A DNA stretch of 64,000 nucleotides from contig NZ_KN525716.1 of assembly GCF_000789235.1 (NCBI RefSeq), forward strand, positions 1,589,674 through 1,653,673. Reading direction: 5' to 3'. The translations under genes were made by a program, and so were the position numbers. Under the pieces are notes generated by a model, which saw nothing but the letters and a program-made list of their open reading frames with translations, made no database searches and had not been told where the DNA came from. Source of the DNA: Wocania ichthyoenteri Th78. GTDB lineage: Bacteria > Bacteroidota > Bacteroidia > Flavobacteriales > Flavobacteriaceae. Every line of letters starts with the position of its first letter. Position 1 is the first letter of the stretch. Below are positions 25,077 through 34,299 of the stretch, one piece after another.

Positions 25077-26129
25077 ATGAATATTATACGTCTTGGATTT
25101 TCAGTTTTATTTTTAAGCATTTTTACTATTGTAAATGCTCAAGAAAAGAAATTTAAAATTCACACCATAGCCTTTTACAATTTAGAAAATTTATTTGACA
25201 CTATAAATGACCCTAATAAATTCGATGAATTTAGCCCGATAATGGAGATAAAAACGAATCGTGCCGAAGCCTATAAAAAGAAAGTAAAAAACATGTCTCG
25301 GGTTATTGCTGATATTGGATTTGATGTTACAAAAAACACGCCAGCGATTATAGGAGTTTCTGAAGTTGAAAACAAAGAGGTGTTAGAAGATGTTGTTAAC
25401 GACTCACTACTTAGAGATAAAAATTATGGTATTGTACATTTTGATTCGCCCGATGCTCGTGGAATAGATGTGGCTCTACTTTATCAGAAAAAAATATTTA
25501 CGCCTTTAAATACCAGCACTCATGGATTGAAAATTTATGATGACCAAAACCAAAAAAGAATTTACACCCGCGACCAATTATTAGTAAGTGGTAAACTTGA
25601 AGATGATTTTGTTCATATCATTGTAAACCATTGGCCATCAAGACGAGGTGGAGAAGCTAGGAGCAGGCCTAAACGTATTGCAGCTGCAAAATTAAACAAG
25701 CGTATTGTTGATTCACTTCAATCGATAGACCCATACGTTAAGATTTTTATTATGGGCGATTTAAACGACAACCCAACAAATTCAAGTGTTAAAGAGGTAC
25801 TAAAAGCAAAAAAAGATAAAAATAAAGTGGGTTTAAAAGGTATTTATAATCCTATGGAAAGTTTTTATGCAAATGGTGTTGGTACTAATGCTTATAGAGA
25901 TAATTGGAATTTATTCGATCAAATTATGATTTCAAAACCTTTATTGGAAAAAGATTTTTCATCATTTAGGTTTTATAGAGCAGGTATCTTTAACAAACCT
26001 TATTTAATTCATAATAAAGGAAGATATAAAGGCTATCCTTTTAGAAGTTTTTCTAATGGAAACTTTACAGATGGCTTTAGCGACCATTTCCCTGTTTATT
26101 TATACTTAATCAAGGAGGTTATTGACTAA
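25077..26129 (+). CDS. Secreted endonuclease/exonuclease/phosphatase family protein
   Basis: A 350-residue EEP-fold protein with a signal peptide ending at IVNAQ (about 21), hence periplasmic or exported. The catalytic set is intact: AFYNLENLFD, VSEVEN, VNHWPSRRGG, IMGDLNDNP and FSDHFPVYL. It is a paralogue of the cytoplasmic protein at 19265, with the same motif order and similar C-terminal DQ-I-S region. Position next to the receptor/DUF5689 pair suggests it cuts extracellular or periplasmic nucleic acid or nucleotides for uptake; substrate unproven. Confidence 0.9.
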   Translation: MNIIRLGFSVLFLSIFTIVNAQEKKFKIHTIAFYNLENLFDTINDPNKFDEFSPIMEIKTNRAEAYKKKVKNMSRVIADIGFDVTKNTPAIIGVSEVENKEVLEDVVNDSLLRDKNYGIVHFDSPDARGIDVALLYQKKIFTPLNTSTHGLKIYDDQNQKRIYTRDQLLVSGKLEDDFVHIIVNHWPSRRGGEARSRPKRIAAAKLNKRIVDSLQSIDPYVKIFIMGDLNDNPTNSSVKEVLKAKKDKNKVGLKGIYNPMESFYANGVGTNAYRDNWNLFDQIMISKPLLEKDFSSFRFYRAGIFNKPYLIHNKGRYKGYPFRSFSNGNFTDGFSDHFPVYLYLIKEVID

Positions 26130-26160
26130 AAAAAGCCACAAATCGTTTTTGTAGCTTTTT
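26128..26160. terminator. Bidirectional terminator
   Basis: AAAAAGC with ACAAA on the left pairs with TTTGT and GCTTTTT on the right, with one mismatch in the stem. It lies between convergent genes (25077 and 26179) and has A/T tracts on both sides. Confidence 0.7.
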
Positions 26161-26178
26161 AGTTTTTATCAATCTGTA

Positions 26179-26616
26179 TTAACTCATCCACGTACTCCAT
26201 GGAATTCTCGATAAAAATAAAACTAAAGCAATAGTGTAAAAAATTGCTATGGTTTTTAATTTTGAAGCAGATGTTAGTTTCTTTTTATGCTTTGAATACC
26301 CAATAGTAATTAAAGCAATTGCTATAATGTTTACAAAAGGATGCTCTACAAGATATAAGCGTGCTATTGAATTGCTCATAACTTTCCCTCCTAATTCACT
26401 CCAAAGTTCAAATCTTGGAGACACAAAATATAACAGCAACCCAATTAATAATTGAATGTGCGATACAATTAAAGTAAAAAGCGATATTCTGAAATCTTTA
26501 GCAGTATATTCTTTATCACCAAATGTTTTAAATAAGGCATTACCTACTGCAATAATTAAAACTATTAAAACAAGGTAAGCCCAATAAGAATGTAAATTTA
26601 ATATAGTATTATACAT
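26179..26616 (-). CDS. Four-helix membrane protein, cytochrome b-like
   Basis: A 145-residue integral membrane protein with four hydrophobic segments (about 12-28, 45-64, 95-111 and 122-138) and His residues in HSYWAYL, SHIQLL and EHPFVN, a pattern compatible with haem-b binding. Related flavobacterial proteins are usually labelled cytochrome b, but I cannot verify haem ligation. It is flanked by terminators on both sides, so probably monocistronic. Confidence 0.65.
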   Translation of the reverse strand: MYNTILNLHSYWAYLVLIVLIIAVGNALFKTFGDKEYTAKDFRISLFTLIVSHIQLLIGLLLYFVSPRFELWSELGGKVMSNSIARLYLVEHPFVNIIAIALITIGYSKHKKKLTSASKLKTIAIFYTIALVLFLSRIPWSTWMS

Positions 26617-26667
26617 AATTTATGTTTGAAAATTTTATTATAGCAAATGTAATAATAAAAGCCATAA

Positions 26668-26697
26668 AAAAAACCGCTTCGTATGAAGCGGTTTTTT
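26668..26697. terminator. Terminator of the TonB receptor gene
   Basis: AAAAAACCGCTTC (26668-26680) and GAAGCGGTTTTTT (26685-26697) form a perfect 13-bp stem with GTAT loop. It ends transcription of the minus-strand receptor gene. Confidence 0.9.
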
Positions 26698-26719
26698 AGG
26701 ACTAGTCAATCTTAAAAAA

Positions 26720-29308
26720 TTAAAAATTGAAACGCATACTAAAATTCCATGTTCTTCCGTAACCAAATCTTACACGATTTTCAACATTAACACCATTCCA
26801 AGCTACATCTCCTGTATCAACATGCTTATTCTCATCAGAATATTCTAAATAAACTTCGCTAAATACATTATTGACGTTTAAGCGAAATTGTATTGAATTC
26901 TGGTCATTTTCACCTACTAACCATTTGTATGATAATCCTGCATCTACAGTATCAAATGATGGTAACTCAATAGAACCTCTATTATTAGCAGTTGAAAACT
27001 CACTTCCACCATAATTAGCATTACCATATAGCTTATCATATTGATTCCAATTAGCATCCACTTTAAATCTTGGTAAAATTTCATATTTAGCACCAATACC
27101 AGCTGTAAATTGAGCTGCATTACCAACTTTCGCGCCATCAATATAACTAGTGTCACCAGTAGTTGTTGTACCACCTCCTTCTACAGTTTCAGTAAGCGTT
27201 ACATTACCATCATATTGCCAATCACCAATTGATAAAAATCCTTGAAGCTGAAATTTATCTGTTAAACGTGTAAATATTTCTAATTCTCCACCATAGTGCA
27301 CTTGCTTAATAGCACTTGTAGAGTAAAATACATCTGCAATATTATCATTATCTGTATCTTCAGAATCATAATCAATTCTGTTATCCCATATTGTATAGTA
27401 TAAGTTTGCATTTACAGAAACTTTATCTCCTAGAAATTTATATCCAGCTTCAATTCCAGTTATATTTTGGTTTTCGTCACTTAACGGATTTAGTTGGTTA
27501 GAAGCTCTGTCGTCTATAAATAAATCACTGTGGTAAGGTTGACGAGAATAATATCCTGTATTTAAGAATACAGTATTATTATTATTAATTTGGTATGCTC
27601 CACCTAACTTAACATTGAACCCAGGGTTATTAACTTTTTCAGACACTTGTCCTTTACCTTCTACTGAAGAATTTCCATATTCTGTTCTTACATGTGATTG
27701 CGTAGAGGCTGACCCTTGGAAATAAGCAGAGAATTTATCTTTATTATATTCTAATTGACCAAATACACCTAAATAGTTAATGTCTTCTTCATAATCATAA
27801 TAAGGGTGTAAACGTTGCCCATGGTCATCATTTGTATTAAATAAAACATTCCAAGGATTAATTCCTCCAAAGGCTTCAGTTATTTCATAACTACCTCCAT
27901 TATAAGTGCTAGAATCACTAACAGAATCAACAGAGAAAAATTCGTTTACACTTCTAAAGTGAATCCCGTTATATAAACGCACATCTGCTCCTATGTTAAA
28001 ACTTAAGTTTTCATTTAATTCGTTATTATAATTAGTTACTAAACCATACCAGTTGTGGTTATTATTTGAACCTCTAGCATAAGTTGCAACACCAGTGTTT
28101 CTATCAAACTGTGACTGAACAAAAGCACCTCTACCTAAAGAACCGTATAAAACAGTTGATAAAGATGATTTTTCATTTATATCCCAATCCCAGTTTAAAT
28201 TCATCACTGGTTTATGATATATATTACGTCCGCCAGGGTAAACACCAGAATTTAAATTATTTGGGCTATCTACACCTGTTGCGTTCCAAGAATTATAACG
28301 TCTTCCTCTACCTTCTGCTAAAAAATCTTCTAAATCTGCATTTCCCGCAGCTGCATGCCATTGTGGTGCACCAGTTAACATTAAATTTAAAAGATGGTTA
28401 TCATTTATTTTATAACCAAAAGATAAGAAATACGTTTGACCCTGACCTTCAGTATGGTCTACATATCCATCACCTCTCCAATGTCCAAACATTGCTGTTA
28501 CTGCTAATCCATTATCCATTAAACCTGTAGAGTAGGAAGCAGTTGATTTCGTGAAACCATCATTTCCTATCATTTGCTGTACAAATCCACCTTGTGTTTT
28601 ATCTAGTGTTTTAGTAACGATATTTACCGTACCACCAACAGAAGATATTGCCAATTTAGAAGATCCTAAACCACGTTGTACTTGAACAGCTTGCGCTACA
28701 TCTAATACACCTGACCAGTTCGACCAGTACATTTTACCATCTTCCATACCATTAATCGGCTGACCATTAAGTAAGAATGCTGTATTAGTTTGATCAAAAC
28801 CTCTTAAAAATAATTGTCCGTCTCCAAATCCACCACGTTGTGTAGTATGTACTGAAGGTGTTGACTTTAGAAGTTCAGGCAAATCAGAATTACCCGCTTT
28901 TTCTTGAATTTGGGTTGCTTTAATAGTAGACACAGCAATTGGTGTTTTTCTACCTTCAGCTAAATCTATAACTCCAGACCCGATGATTACTATTTCTTCT
29001 AATGAATTATCTGGTGTTAGCTTAACATTTCCCAAATCAACATCTCCATTAAATGATAAAGTTACAGAAGCATAACCTAGATAAGAAATTACAACTTGAC
29101 CAGAAGACGCTTGAGTTGTTAAAGTAAACTTGCCGTTAAAATCTGTAGAGGCTCCATTTGTTGTTCCTTTTTCAACAATATTCGCACCTGGTAGTGGCGA
29201 ATTAAGTTCGGCATCATTAACTGTACCTGTTATAGTACTTTGTGCCGTAATAACTGTAGAAAATAAAAATGCCACAGCTAGCATAAAAAATTGAGTAGTT
29301 TTTTTCAT
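26720..29308 (-). CDS. TonB-dependent receptor with palindromic operator upstream
   Basis: An 862-residue outer-membrane receptor. Signal peptide to about 22 (STVITAQ), carboxypeptidase-regulatory-like domain (TITGTVNDAELNSPLPGANI onward), a plug (PELLKSTPSVHTTQRGG, LRGFDQTNTAFLLNGQPING, YWSNWSG) and a barrel ending in SMRFNF. Substrate cannot be told from sequence; several features resemble iron-siderophore or peptide receptors. It is a single-gene unit with its own terminator and a promoter region holding palindromes shared in part with the receptor at 61484. Confidence 0.9.
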   Translation of the reverse strand: MKKTTQFFMLAVAFLFSTVITAQSTITGTVNDAELNSPLPGANIVEKGTTNGASTDFNGKFTLTTQASSGQVVISYLGYASVTLSFNGDVDLGNVKLTPDNSLEEIVIIGSGVIDLAEGRKTPIAVSTIKATQIQEKAGNSDLPELLKSTPSVHTTQRGGFGDGQLFLRGFDQTNTAFLLNGQPINGMEDGKMYWSNWSGVLDVAQAVQVQRGLGSSKLAISSVGGTVNIVTKTLDKTQGGFVQQMIGNDGFTKSTASYSTGLMDNGLAVTAMFGHWRGDGYVDHTEGQGQTYFLSFGYKINDNHLLNLMLTGAPQWHAAAGNADLEDFLAEGRGRRYNSWNATGVDSPNNLNSGVYPGGRNIYHKPVMNLNWDWDINEKSSLSTVLYGSLGRGAFVQSQFDRNTGVATYARGSNNNHNWYGLVTNYNNELNENLSFNIGADVRLYNGIHFRSVNEFFSVDSVSDSSTYNGGSYEITEAFGGINPWNVLFNTNDDHGQRLHPYYDYEEDINYLGVFGQLEYNKDKFSAYFQGSASTQSHVRTEYGNSSVEGKGQVSEKVNNPGFNVKLGGAYQINNNNTVFLNTGYYSRQPYHSDLFIDDRASNQLNPLSDENQNITGIEAGYKFLGDKVSVNANLYYTIWDNRIDYDSEDTDNDNIADVFYSTSAIKQVHYGGELEIFTRLTDKFQLQGFLSIGDWQYDGNVTLTETVEGGGTTTTGDTSYIDGAKVGNAAQFTAGIGAKYEILPRFKVDANWNQYDKLYGNANYGGSEFSTANNRGSIELPSFDTVDAGLSYKWLVGENDQNSIQFRLNVNNVFSEVYLEYSDENKHVDTGDVAWNGVNVENRVRFGYGRTWNFSMRFNF

Positions 29309-29340
29309 AATTTAATTAATTATATTGAAATTAGTCAGTG

Positions 29341-29348
29341 CAAAAATA
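29341..29348 (-). promoter_or_regulatory. -7 element of the 26720-29308 receptor
   Basis: Minus-strand TATTTTTG, a perfect TAnnTTTG match, 32 bases before the start codon. No TTG -33 element at usual distance; instead palindromes occupy that place, suggesting activator or repressor control. Confidence 0.6.
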
Positions 29349-29349
29349 A

Positions 29350-29400
29350 GCATAATATTACATTAAATATTATGCACGCATAAAATAAATGTTAACAAAA
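29350..29400 (-). promoter_or_regulatory. Palindromic operator region of the TonB receptor
   Basis: GCATAATATT (29350-29359) is the perfect complement of AATATTATGC (29366-29375), 6-base loop. Overlapping it, TTATGCACGCATAA (29370-29383) is a second palindrome, and GTTAACAAAA (29391-29400) follows. Read on the minus strand, TTTTGTTAAC plus TATGCGTGCATA in this order recurs upstream of the receptor at 61484. The protein that binds is unknown. Confidence 0.6.
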
Positions 29401-29408
29401 AAAAAAAA

Positions 29409-29448
29409 CAGTGAAATATCGAATGTTAATAATATCAATATTTCACTG
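29409..29448 (-). terminator. Terminator of the pgi operon
   Basis: CAGTGAAATAT (29409-29419) pairs perfectly with ATATTTCACTG (29438-29448); on the minus strand it is followed by a run of T residues complementary to the A tract 29397-29408. It lies downstream of pgi. Confidence 0.8.
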
Positions 29449-29492
29449 CCTTTTACAATTATTTTAAATAACTATACACAAGAGAGTTACAA

Positions 29493-31106
29493 TTATCCTT
29501 TATAATAATTCAATAAATTATTTGTAGAAGAATCGTGATTATTAACAGAAGTGCTGTTAAATTCTTGTAAAATTTTACTTGCCAATTGCTTTCCTAACTC
29601 CACCCCAAACTGATCGTAGCTAAAAATATTCCAAATAATACCTTGAACGAATATTTTATGCTCGTACATGGCAATAAGTTTTCCTAAACTTTCGGGCGTT
29701 AGTTTATTTATAAAAATAGTATTTGTTGGTTTATTTCCTTTAAATACCTTAAACGGAATTATTGATTTTTCAGTGCCTTCAGCTATAACTTCAACCTCAG
29801 TTTTGCCATTTAAAAGTGCTTCGGTTTGTGCTAAAAAATTAGATGTCAATTTATCTTGATGGTCTTGATTGCCGTGTAATGATTTTACAAACCCGATAAA
29901 ATCTGCTGGAATTAATTTTGTGCCTTGATGAATAAGTTGAAAAAAGGCGTGTTGCGAATTGGTTCCTGGCTCTCCCCAAATTAAAGTTCCTGTTTCGTAA
30001 TCTATTGGGTTTCCATTTCTATCAACACTTTTTCCATTACTTTCCATAATACCTTGTTGCAAATAGGTTGCAAACTGATTTAGGTATTGCGAATAGCCTA
30101 TTACAGCTTCACTTTCAGCTTTAAAAAAGTTATTATACCATACACTTATTAATGCTAAAACTACTGGGATATTGGTTTTAAAATCTTCAGTTTTAAAATG
30201 CTCATCCATTTTGTTGGCACCTTTTAATAAGCTATCAAAATTAGTATAACCTACTGCTAAACTTATAGACAAACCTACTGCACTCCATAAAGAAAAACGA
30301 CCACCAACCCAATCCCACATGGGGAATATATTGTTTTTGTCTATACCAAAATTTTTAACGCTTTCTATATTTGTAGATACTGCAACAAAGTGTTTTGCAA
30401 TAGCATCTTCTGTAGCCGATTTTAAAAACCATTTTTTAAGCGTGTTTGCATTTGATAAGGTTTCTTGCGTTGTAAACGTTTTTGAAACCACCACAAAAAG
30501 CGTAGTTTCTGGATTAAGTTTTTTAATCACTTCGTTTACATGATCGCCATCTACATTACTTACAAAATGTGTAGTTAAATGATTTTTGTAATACTGCAAC
30601 GATTCAACAACCATAGCTGGCCCTAAGTCCGATCCACCAATACCAATATTTACTATATCGGTAAACGATTTTCCTGTAAATCCTTTTCTTTCACCATTTA
30701 CAACTTCATTTGTAAATGTTTCAATTTTTTGTTTTACCTGATATATTTCTGGCATTACATTTACACCATCAACATAAAACTCTGCATCTTTAGGTGCTCG
30801 TAAAGCAGTATGTAAAACAGCTCTTCCTTCGGTTTTATTTATTTTTTCACCTGAAAACTGACTCTCAATAGCCTCTTTTAATTTAACCTCGCTGGCTAGT
30901 TCTAATAAATATTTAAATGTTTCTTCAGTTATTCTATTTTTAGAAAAATCAACATAAAAGTCATCCCATTTAATGGTAAATTTATTTGCTCGTTCACTGT
31001 CTTGAGCAAACAAATCTTTCATGTGCGAATTATTAATTTTATTATAATGTTCTTGAAGCTTTTTCCAAGAGTTTGTTGTTGTTGGATTTATATTTGGTAA
31101 CGGCAT
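29493..31106 (-). CDS. pgi: Glucose-6-phosphate isomerase
   Basis: Pgi interconverts glucose 6-phosphate and fructose 6-phosphate. The 537-residue protein carries the family features [13 protein letters not shown], the [13 protein letters not shown] segment, [25 protein letters not shown], and [18 protein letters not shown] with the catalytic region. It is the last gene of a four-gene operon, one base after the M23 peptidase gene, and followed by a strong terminator. Confidence 0.97.
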   Translation of the reverse strand: MPLPNINPTTTNSWKKLQEHYNKINNSHMKDLFAQDSERANKFTIKWDDFYVDFSKNRITEETFKYLLELASEVKLKEAIESQFSGEKINKTEGRAVLHTALRAPKDAEFYVDGVNVMPEIYQVKQKIETFTNEVVNGERKGFTGKSFTDIVNIGIGGSDLGPAMVVESLQYYKNHLTTHFVSNVDGDHVNEVIKKLNPETTLFVVVSKTFTTQETLSNANTLKKWFLKSATEDAIAKHFVAVSTNIESVKNFGIDKNNIFPMWDWVGGRFSLWSAVGLSISLAVGYTNFDSLLKGANKMDEHFKTEDFKTNIPVVLALISVWYNNFFKAESEAVIGYSQYLNQFATYLQQGIMESNGKSVDRNGNPIDYETGTLIWGEPGTNSQHAFFQLIHQGTKLIPADFIGFVKSLHGNQDHQDKLTSNFLAQTEALLNGKTEVEVIAEGTEKSIIPFKVFKGNKPTNTIFINKLTPESLGKLIAMYEHKIFVQGIIWNIFSYDQFGVELGKQLASKILQEFNSTSVNNHDSSTNNLLNYYKG

Positions 31107-31107
31107 G

Positions 31108-32409
31108 TTATGAATTTGCTTGAATGATTAGGGTTTGATCTGGCTGTTCCTCAATAATTTCAGGTTCAAAAAGAATATTATCTAATTGATATTTTATAGG
31201 TTTTATAAAATCTAAATATTTGAATTTTAACGAATCTGAAATTGGTTTAGCTTCAGGAAGTTTTTGTTTAAAAGGATCGACTTGCTTTCCGTTTTTCCAG
31301 AATCGATAACACACGTGTGGGCCACCAGTATTTCCTGTCATACCTACTAACCCAATAACGTCACCTTGTTTTACAAAATCACCTACTTTTACTAAACGTT
31401 TACTCATGTGTAAATACTGAGTTTCGTAAGTTGCATTATGCCTAATTTTAACATATTTTCCATTACCACCTCTTCTTCTTGATTCGGTTACCGTTCCGTT
31501 TGCTGTTGCCATAATTGGCGTACCAATGGCTGCTGCAAAATCGGTGCCTTTATGCGGACGCACTTTATAACCATAAACAGCAATGCGTCTTTTTAAATTA
31601 TATCTTGAAGAAATACGTTTAAATTTAACTGGTGCTTTTAAAAAGGCGCGACGTAAATTTTTAGCCTCTTCATTAAAATAATCAATAATACCTTTTGTAG
31701 AATCAGTTTCAAACTCAAAAGCATAAAAAGGCTCGTTATTATGCTCAAAATAGGCTGCTTTAATATTGTGAACACCTGTATAAATAGTATCGTCAATATA
31801 CTTATCAGTGTAAATTACTTTAAAACGATCTCCTTTTTGTAGACGTCTAAAATCTATAGTCCACGCATAAATCTCATCGGCCATTTTATAAGCTAATCTC
31901 GGACTTAAACCTTGTTCTTCTAAAGTTTCAGAAATATTACTAGTAATAACACCTGTTGCTGTTTTTTCAACATACTTAATAGGTTTTCTGCTTTTAAAAG
32001 CGTGAATAGAGTCTTTAAAATTTATAACGACATACTCTTCTTTTGAAGGCTGATAAATAAATGTTTCTGGTAATTCTAAAGAATCTTTAGAACACAATAA
32101 TGTATAAGGTTTTCCTTGTTGAAAGGATCTAATAATATCGAAAGTATCTTTGGCTTTTTCTGCTATATGAAATATTTTAGGGTAGCCAACTTTGTTTCGT
32201 TCTAAAATTTCTCCAAAACTTTCGCCTTTTCTTACCGTATCTCTTTTAACTATATAGTCGTTTAGGTTAAAACCAAACTCCAAAACTTCTTTTGGTTTTT
32301 CTACAATGGCAATTTCTTCCTGCGATACTGGTGTCGGCTCTGGTTTGTCTTTTTTGCAAGCAACAATGATTATTGCTAAAACTGCCAATATTAAATATTT
32401 GTTCCCCAT
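31108..32409 (-). CDS. M23-family peptidoglycan endopeptidase lipoprotein
   Basis: From the ATG at 32409 the protein is 433 residues with signal peptide and lipobox IIVAC; longer in-frame starts would put charged residues ahead of the signal and run deep into the preceding gene. An OapA/LysM-like N-terminal domain precedes the M23 domain. Zn motifs: HKGTDFAA (His, Asp) and the QYLHMS His. The usual final HxH appears as HVC in [10 protein letters not shown], so the second His is a Cys. Probably cleaves peptidoglycan crosslinks in the periplasm. It overlaps the dioxygenase gene by 19 bases. Confidence 0.88.
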   Translation of the reverse strand: MGNKYLILAVLAIIIVACKKDKPEPTPVSQEEIAIVEKPKEVLEFGFNLNDYIVKRDTVRKGESFGEILERNKVGYPKIFHIAEKAKDTFDIIRSFQQGKPYTLLCSKDSLELPETFIYQPSKEEYVVINFKDSIHAFKSRKPIKYVEKTATGVITSNISETLEEQGLSPRLAYKMADEIYAWTIDFRRLQKGDRFKVIYTDKYIDDTIYTGVHNIKAAYFEHNNEPFYAFEFETDSTKGIIDYFNEEAKNLRRAFLKAPVKFKRISSRYNLKRRIAVYGYKVRPHKGTDFAAAIGTPIMATANGTVTESRRRGGNGKYVKIRHNATYETQYLHMSKRLVKVGDFVKQGDVIGLVGMTGNTGGPHVCYRFWKNGKQVDPFKQKLPEAKPISDSLKFKYLDFIKPIKYQLDNILFEPEIIEEQPDQTLIIQANS

Positions 32410-33329
32410 TCTTGTAATTCTTTTTCTGTCCATAATTCTGGAAAAAATATTCTTTTTTGATATTTTGGATGCATATATTTTACCCATTCACTTCCGCCTG
32501 TGGCTTCGGCAGTTTCGCCGCCTATATTTAAATAATGATTTGCTGTATTATAATGCGCCATAACCCATTTTATATTTACCGTATAATCATAATGACGCAT
32601 CGCTTTTATTAAATTTTCATCTTCTTTAACTGCTTTTGGAAGCTCTCTAAATTTTGACAATAAATTATGTGTATTGTAAAACTTAGTAAATCTAATAAAC
32701 TCTTCTTTATATTTTTCTTCAAATGCTGTTAAGGTGTAACTTTTTTTACCTGTTTTATAATCTTTTCCTGCAGCTTGCCAATATAAATGCTCGAAAGCAT
32801 GCTCGTAAGATGTGTTTCTATCAATAGATTTTCTAAACCTGTTATCTATAAGATTAATAAGTTCTGTAGATGCAAATTCTATTTTTCTGTATTGTGCACT
32901 TTGAAATCCGCTTGCAGGTGTTAAGGTTGTTCTAAATTTATTGTACTGATCGATATCCATTCCATCTTTCATAATATTAAAAGACGATGTAAGCATATCA
33001 AAATAACGACTTATACGCATTAATTTTGAAGTGAATAATTCGGCATCAACGGCATCATGTTTTGCTACTTGCTCAATTTCACCAAGTATCATTTTAAACA
33101 ACAATTCGTTTATTTGATGATACATAATAAATACCATCTCGTCTGGCAAGGTCGTGCGTTGTATTTGCAGATTTAATAAGGCATCGGTTTGAATATAATC
33201 CCAATAATTTATGGGTTTACTGTATAAAAGACCTTCTAAATGAATATCTAAATCTTGGTCTATTGCCTTGTATTTTTCTTTAAGTTGATTGGTTATATTA
33301 TTACTCAAAATTTCTTTAATTTTCAACAA
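32391..33329 (-). CDS. Tryptophan 2,3-dioxygenase family protein
   Basis: A 312-residue haem dioxygenase-like protein. The segment TTLPDEMVFIMYHQINELLFKMIL-type helix (DEMVFIMYHQINELLFK) matches the TDO family, with further family strings SGFQSAQYRKIEFA and WVMAHYNTANHYL containing candidate haem-ligand His. TDO converts tryptophan to N-formylkynurenine in the cytoplasm. No other kynurenine-pathway gene is nearby; the operon partners are DUF3108, M23 peptidase and pgi. It overlaps DUF3108 by 14 bases. Confidence 0.85.
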   Translation of the reverse strand: MLKIKEILSNNITNQLKEKYKAIDQDLDIHLEGLLYSKPINYWDYIQTDALLNLQIQRTTLPDEMVFIMYHQINELLFKMILGEIEQVAKHDAVDAELFTSKLMRISRYFDMLTSSFNIMKDGMDIDQYNKFRTTLTPASGFQSAQYRKIEFASTELINLIDNRFRKSIDRNTSYEHAFEHLYWQAAGKDYKTGKKSYTLTAFEEKYKEEFIRFTKFYNTHNLLSKFRELPKAVKEDENLIKAMRHYDYTVNIKWVMAHYNTANHYLNIGGETAEATGGSEWVKYMHPKYQKRIFFPELWTEKELQEWGTNI

Positions 33330-34098
33330 CTATTTTAAAAGGGTGTTTTAATCCTTTAAAAGCCTCAAGGTCTGCTCTTAACGACCCAACAGCTAAATCT
33401 GCCTTAATGCGTAAAGGTACTTTATTTTTGTCTTTTGACACCCAAAGCGTTAAACTTTCTTCTTCTTTAAAAACGCGTCCTGCCATAACATAAGGCCTAA
33501 ATTTTAAAGCTTCAATTTTTCCAAAATCTGTACTAATGGTTTCTTCTCCTAAATATTGCAATTTAAAACCATAGGTTTCTTCATCAAAAAACATATCAAC
33601 TTTAAATTCATCGCCTACTTTTAATGTTCTAATATCTATATTATTACGTAAATAATAATAAGTTGACACCATATCTTGGATATTAGGTTTGGTATCTATA
33701 ATCGTTTTTTTCTTGTGTTTTTTATCATTAACGTGAGCTTTATTGTTTTTTTGGTCAAACTCTATTTCAATATCTTTAGTATGCCCGCCTTCATCTATAT
33801 TTCTAACAAACTTATAAGGCTTGATGGTTTGTTTATCAAAATAGCTTTCATATCTGTCTTTAACTTTAAAAAACCATTTTATCATACCTGTAGTCCATCC
33901 TTTACCAACTACATGATACACGTCTTTATTATTTAATTTAGAATCTTTAACAGTAAGTGTTGCATTTCCTGCTTTTAAAAAGCCACTGTAACTCATCTTG
34001 AATTTAAACCATTCGCCATCGCCAAATGCAGACTCTTGCTGAGGATAAGCCATTTGAATTGTGCTTAATGTAAGTAATATAAGTAGTAGTTTTTTCAT
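33316..34098 (-). CDS. DUF3108 domain protein
   Basis: A 260-residue exported protein: signal peptide to about residue 19 (MAYPQ), then a beta-rich DUF3108 domain with GEWFKFKMSYSGFLKAGNAT at the start and strings such as VDMFFDEETYGFKL and TLWVSKDKNKVPLRI. DUF3108 proteins are periplasmic, lipoprotein-carrier-like in shape and of unknown function. First gene of the operon, preceded by a TAnnTTTG promoter candidate. Confidence 0.85.
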   Translation of the reverse strand: MKKLLLILLTLSTIQMAYPQQESAFGDGEWFKFKMSYSGFLKAGNATLTVKDSKLNNKDVYHVVGKGWTTGMIKWFFKVKDRYESYFDKQTIKPYKFVRNIDEGGHTKDIEIEFDQKNNKAHVNDKKHKKKTIIDTKPNIQDMVSTYYYLRNNIDIRTLKVGDEFKVDMFFDEETYGFKLQYLGEETISTDFGKIEALKFRPYVMAGRVFKEEESLTLWVSKDKNKVPLRIKADLAVGSLRADLEAFKGLKHPFKIVVEN

Positions 34099-34175
34099 GC
34101 TTTATTGGGTCATAGATAATGTAACTCCTTGAGTTTGCATTTATTGTTGTACACAAGAAATTACAATTACTGTTC

Positions 34176-34183
34176 CAAAAATA
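34176..34183 (-). promoter_or_regulatory. Candidate promoter of the DUF3108-pgi operon
   Basis: Minus-strand TATTTTTG, a TAnnTTTG match, about 77 bases before the start codon at 34098. No clear -33 element. Confidence 0.45.
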
Positions 34184-34249
34184 TAAAAATTCTTCATACA
34201 GCCTGTTATTATAAGAAGCTCTTAACGTTTTTTTGTTACATCAAACAAA

Positions 34250-34279
34250 AAAACTCCATCTAAAAAATGATGGAGTTTT
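34250..34279 (-). terminator. Terminator of hppD
   Basis: AAAACTCCATC (34250-34260) and GATGGAGTTTT (34269-34279) form a perfect 11-bp stem; the A-rich stretch 34244-34253 gives the T run on the minus strand downstream of hppD. Confidence 0.85.
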
Positions 34280-34299
34280 GAAAATATAAATAGTATTTA

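Noticed and set aside
28084-28530. A 148-codon frame antisense to the TonB receptor
   Set aside because: The receptor on the other strand is continuous and clearly real; the antisense product is Leu/Tyr/His-rich with no domain.
32391-33329. Functional link between the tryptophan dioxygenase-like gene and the kynurenine expected in the MbnP-like protein
   Set aside because: The enzyme acts on free tryptophan in the cytoplasm and lies 25 kb away in another operon; the link would rest only on the word kynurenine.
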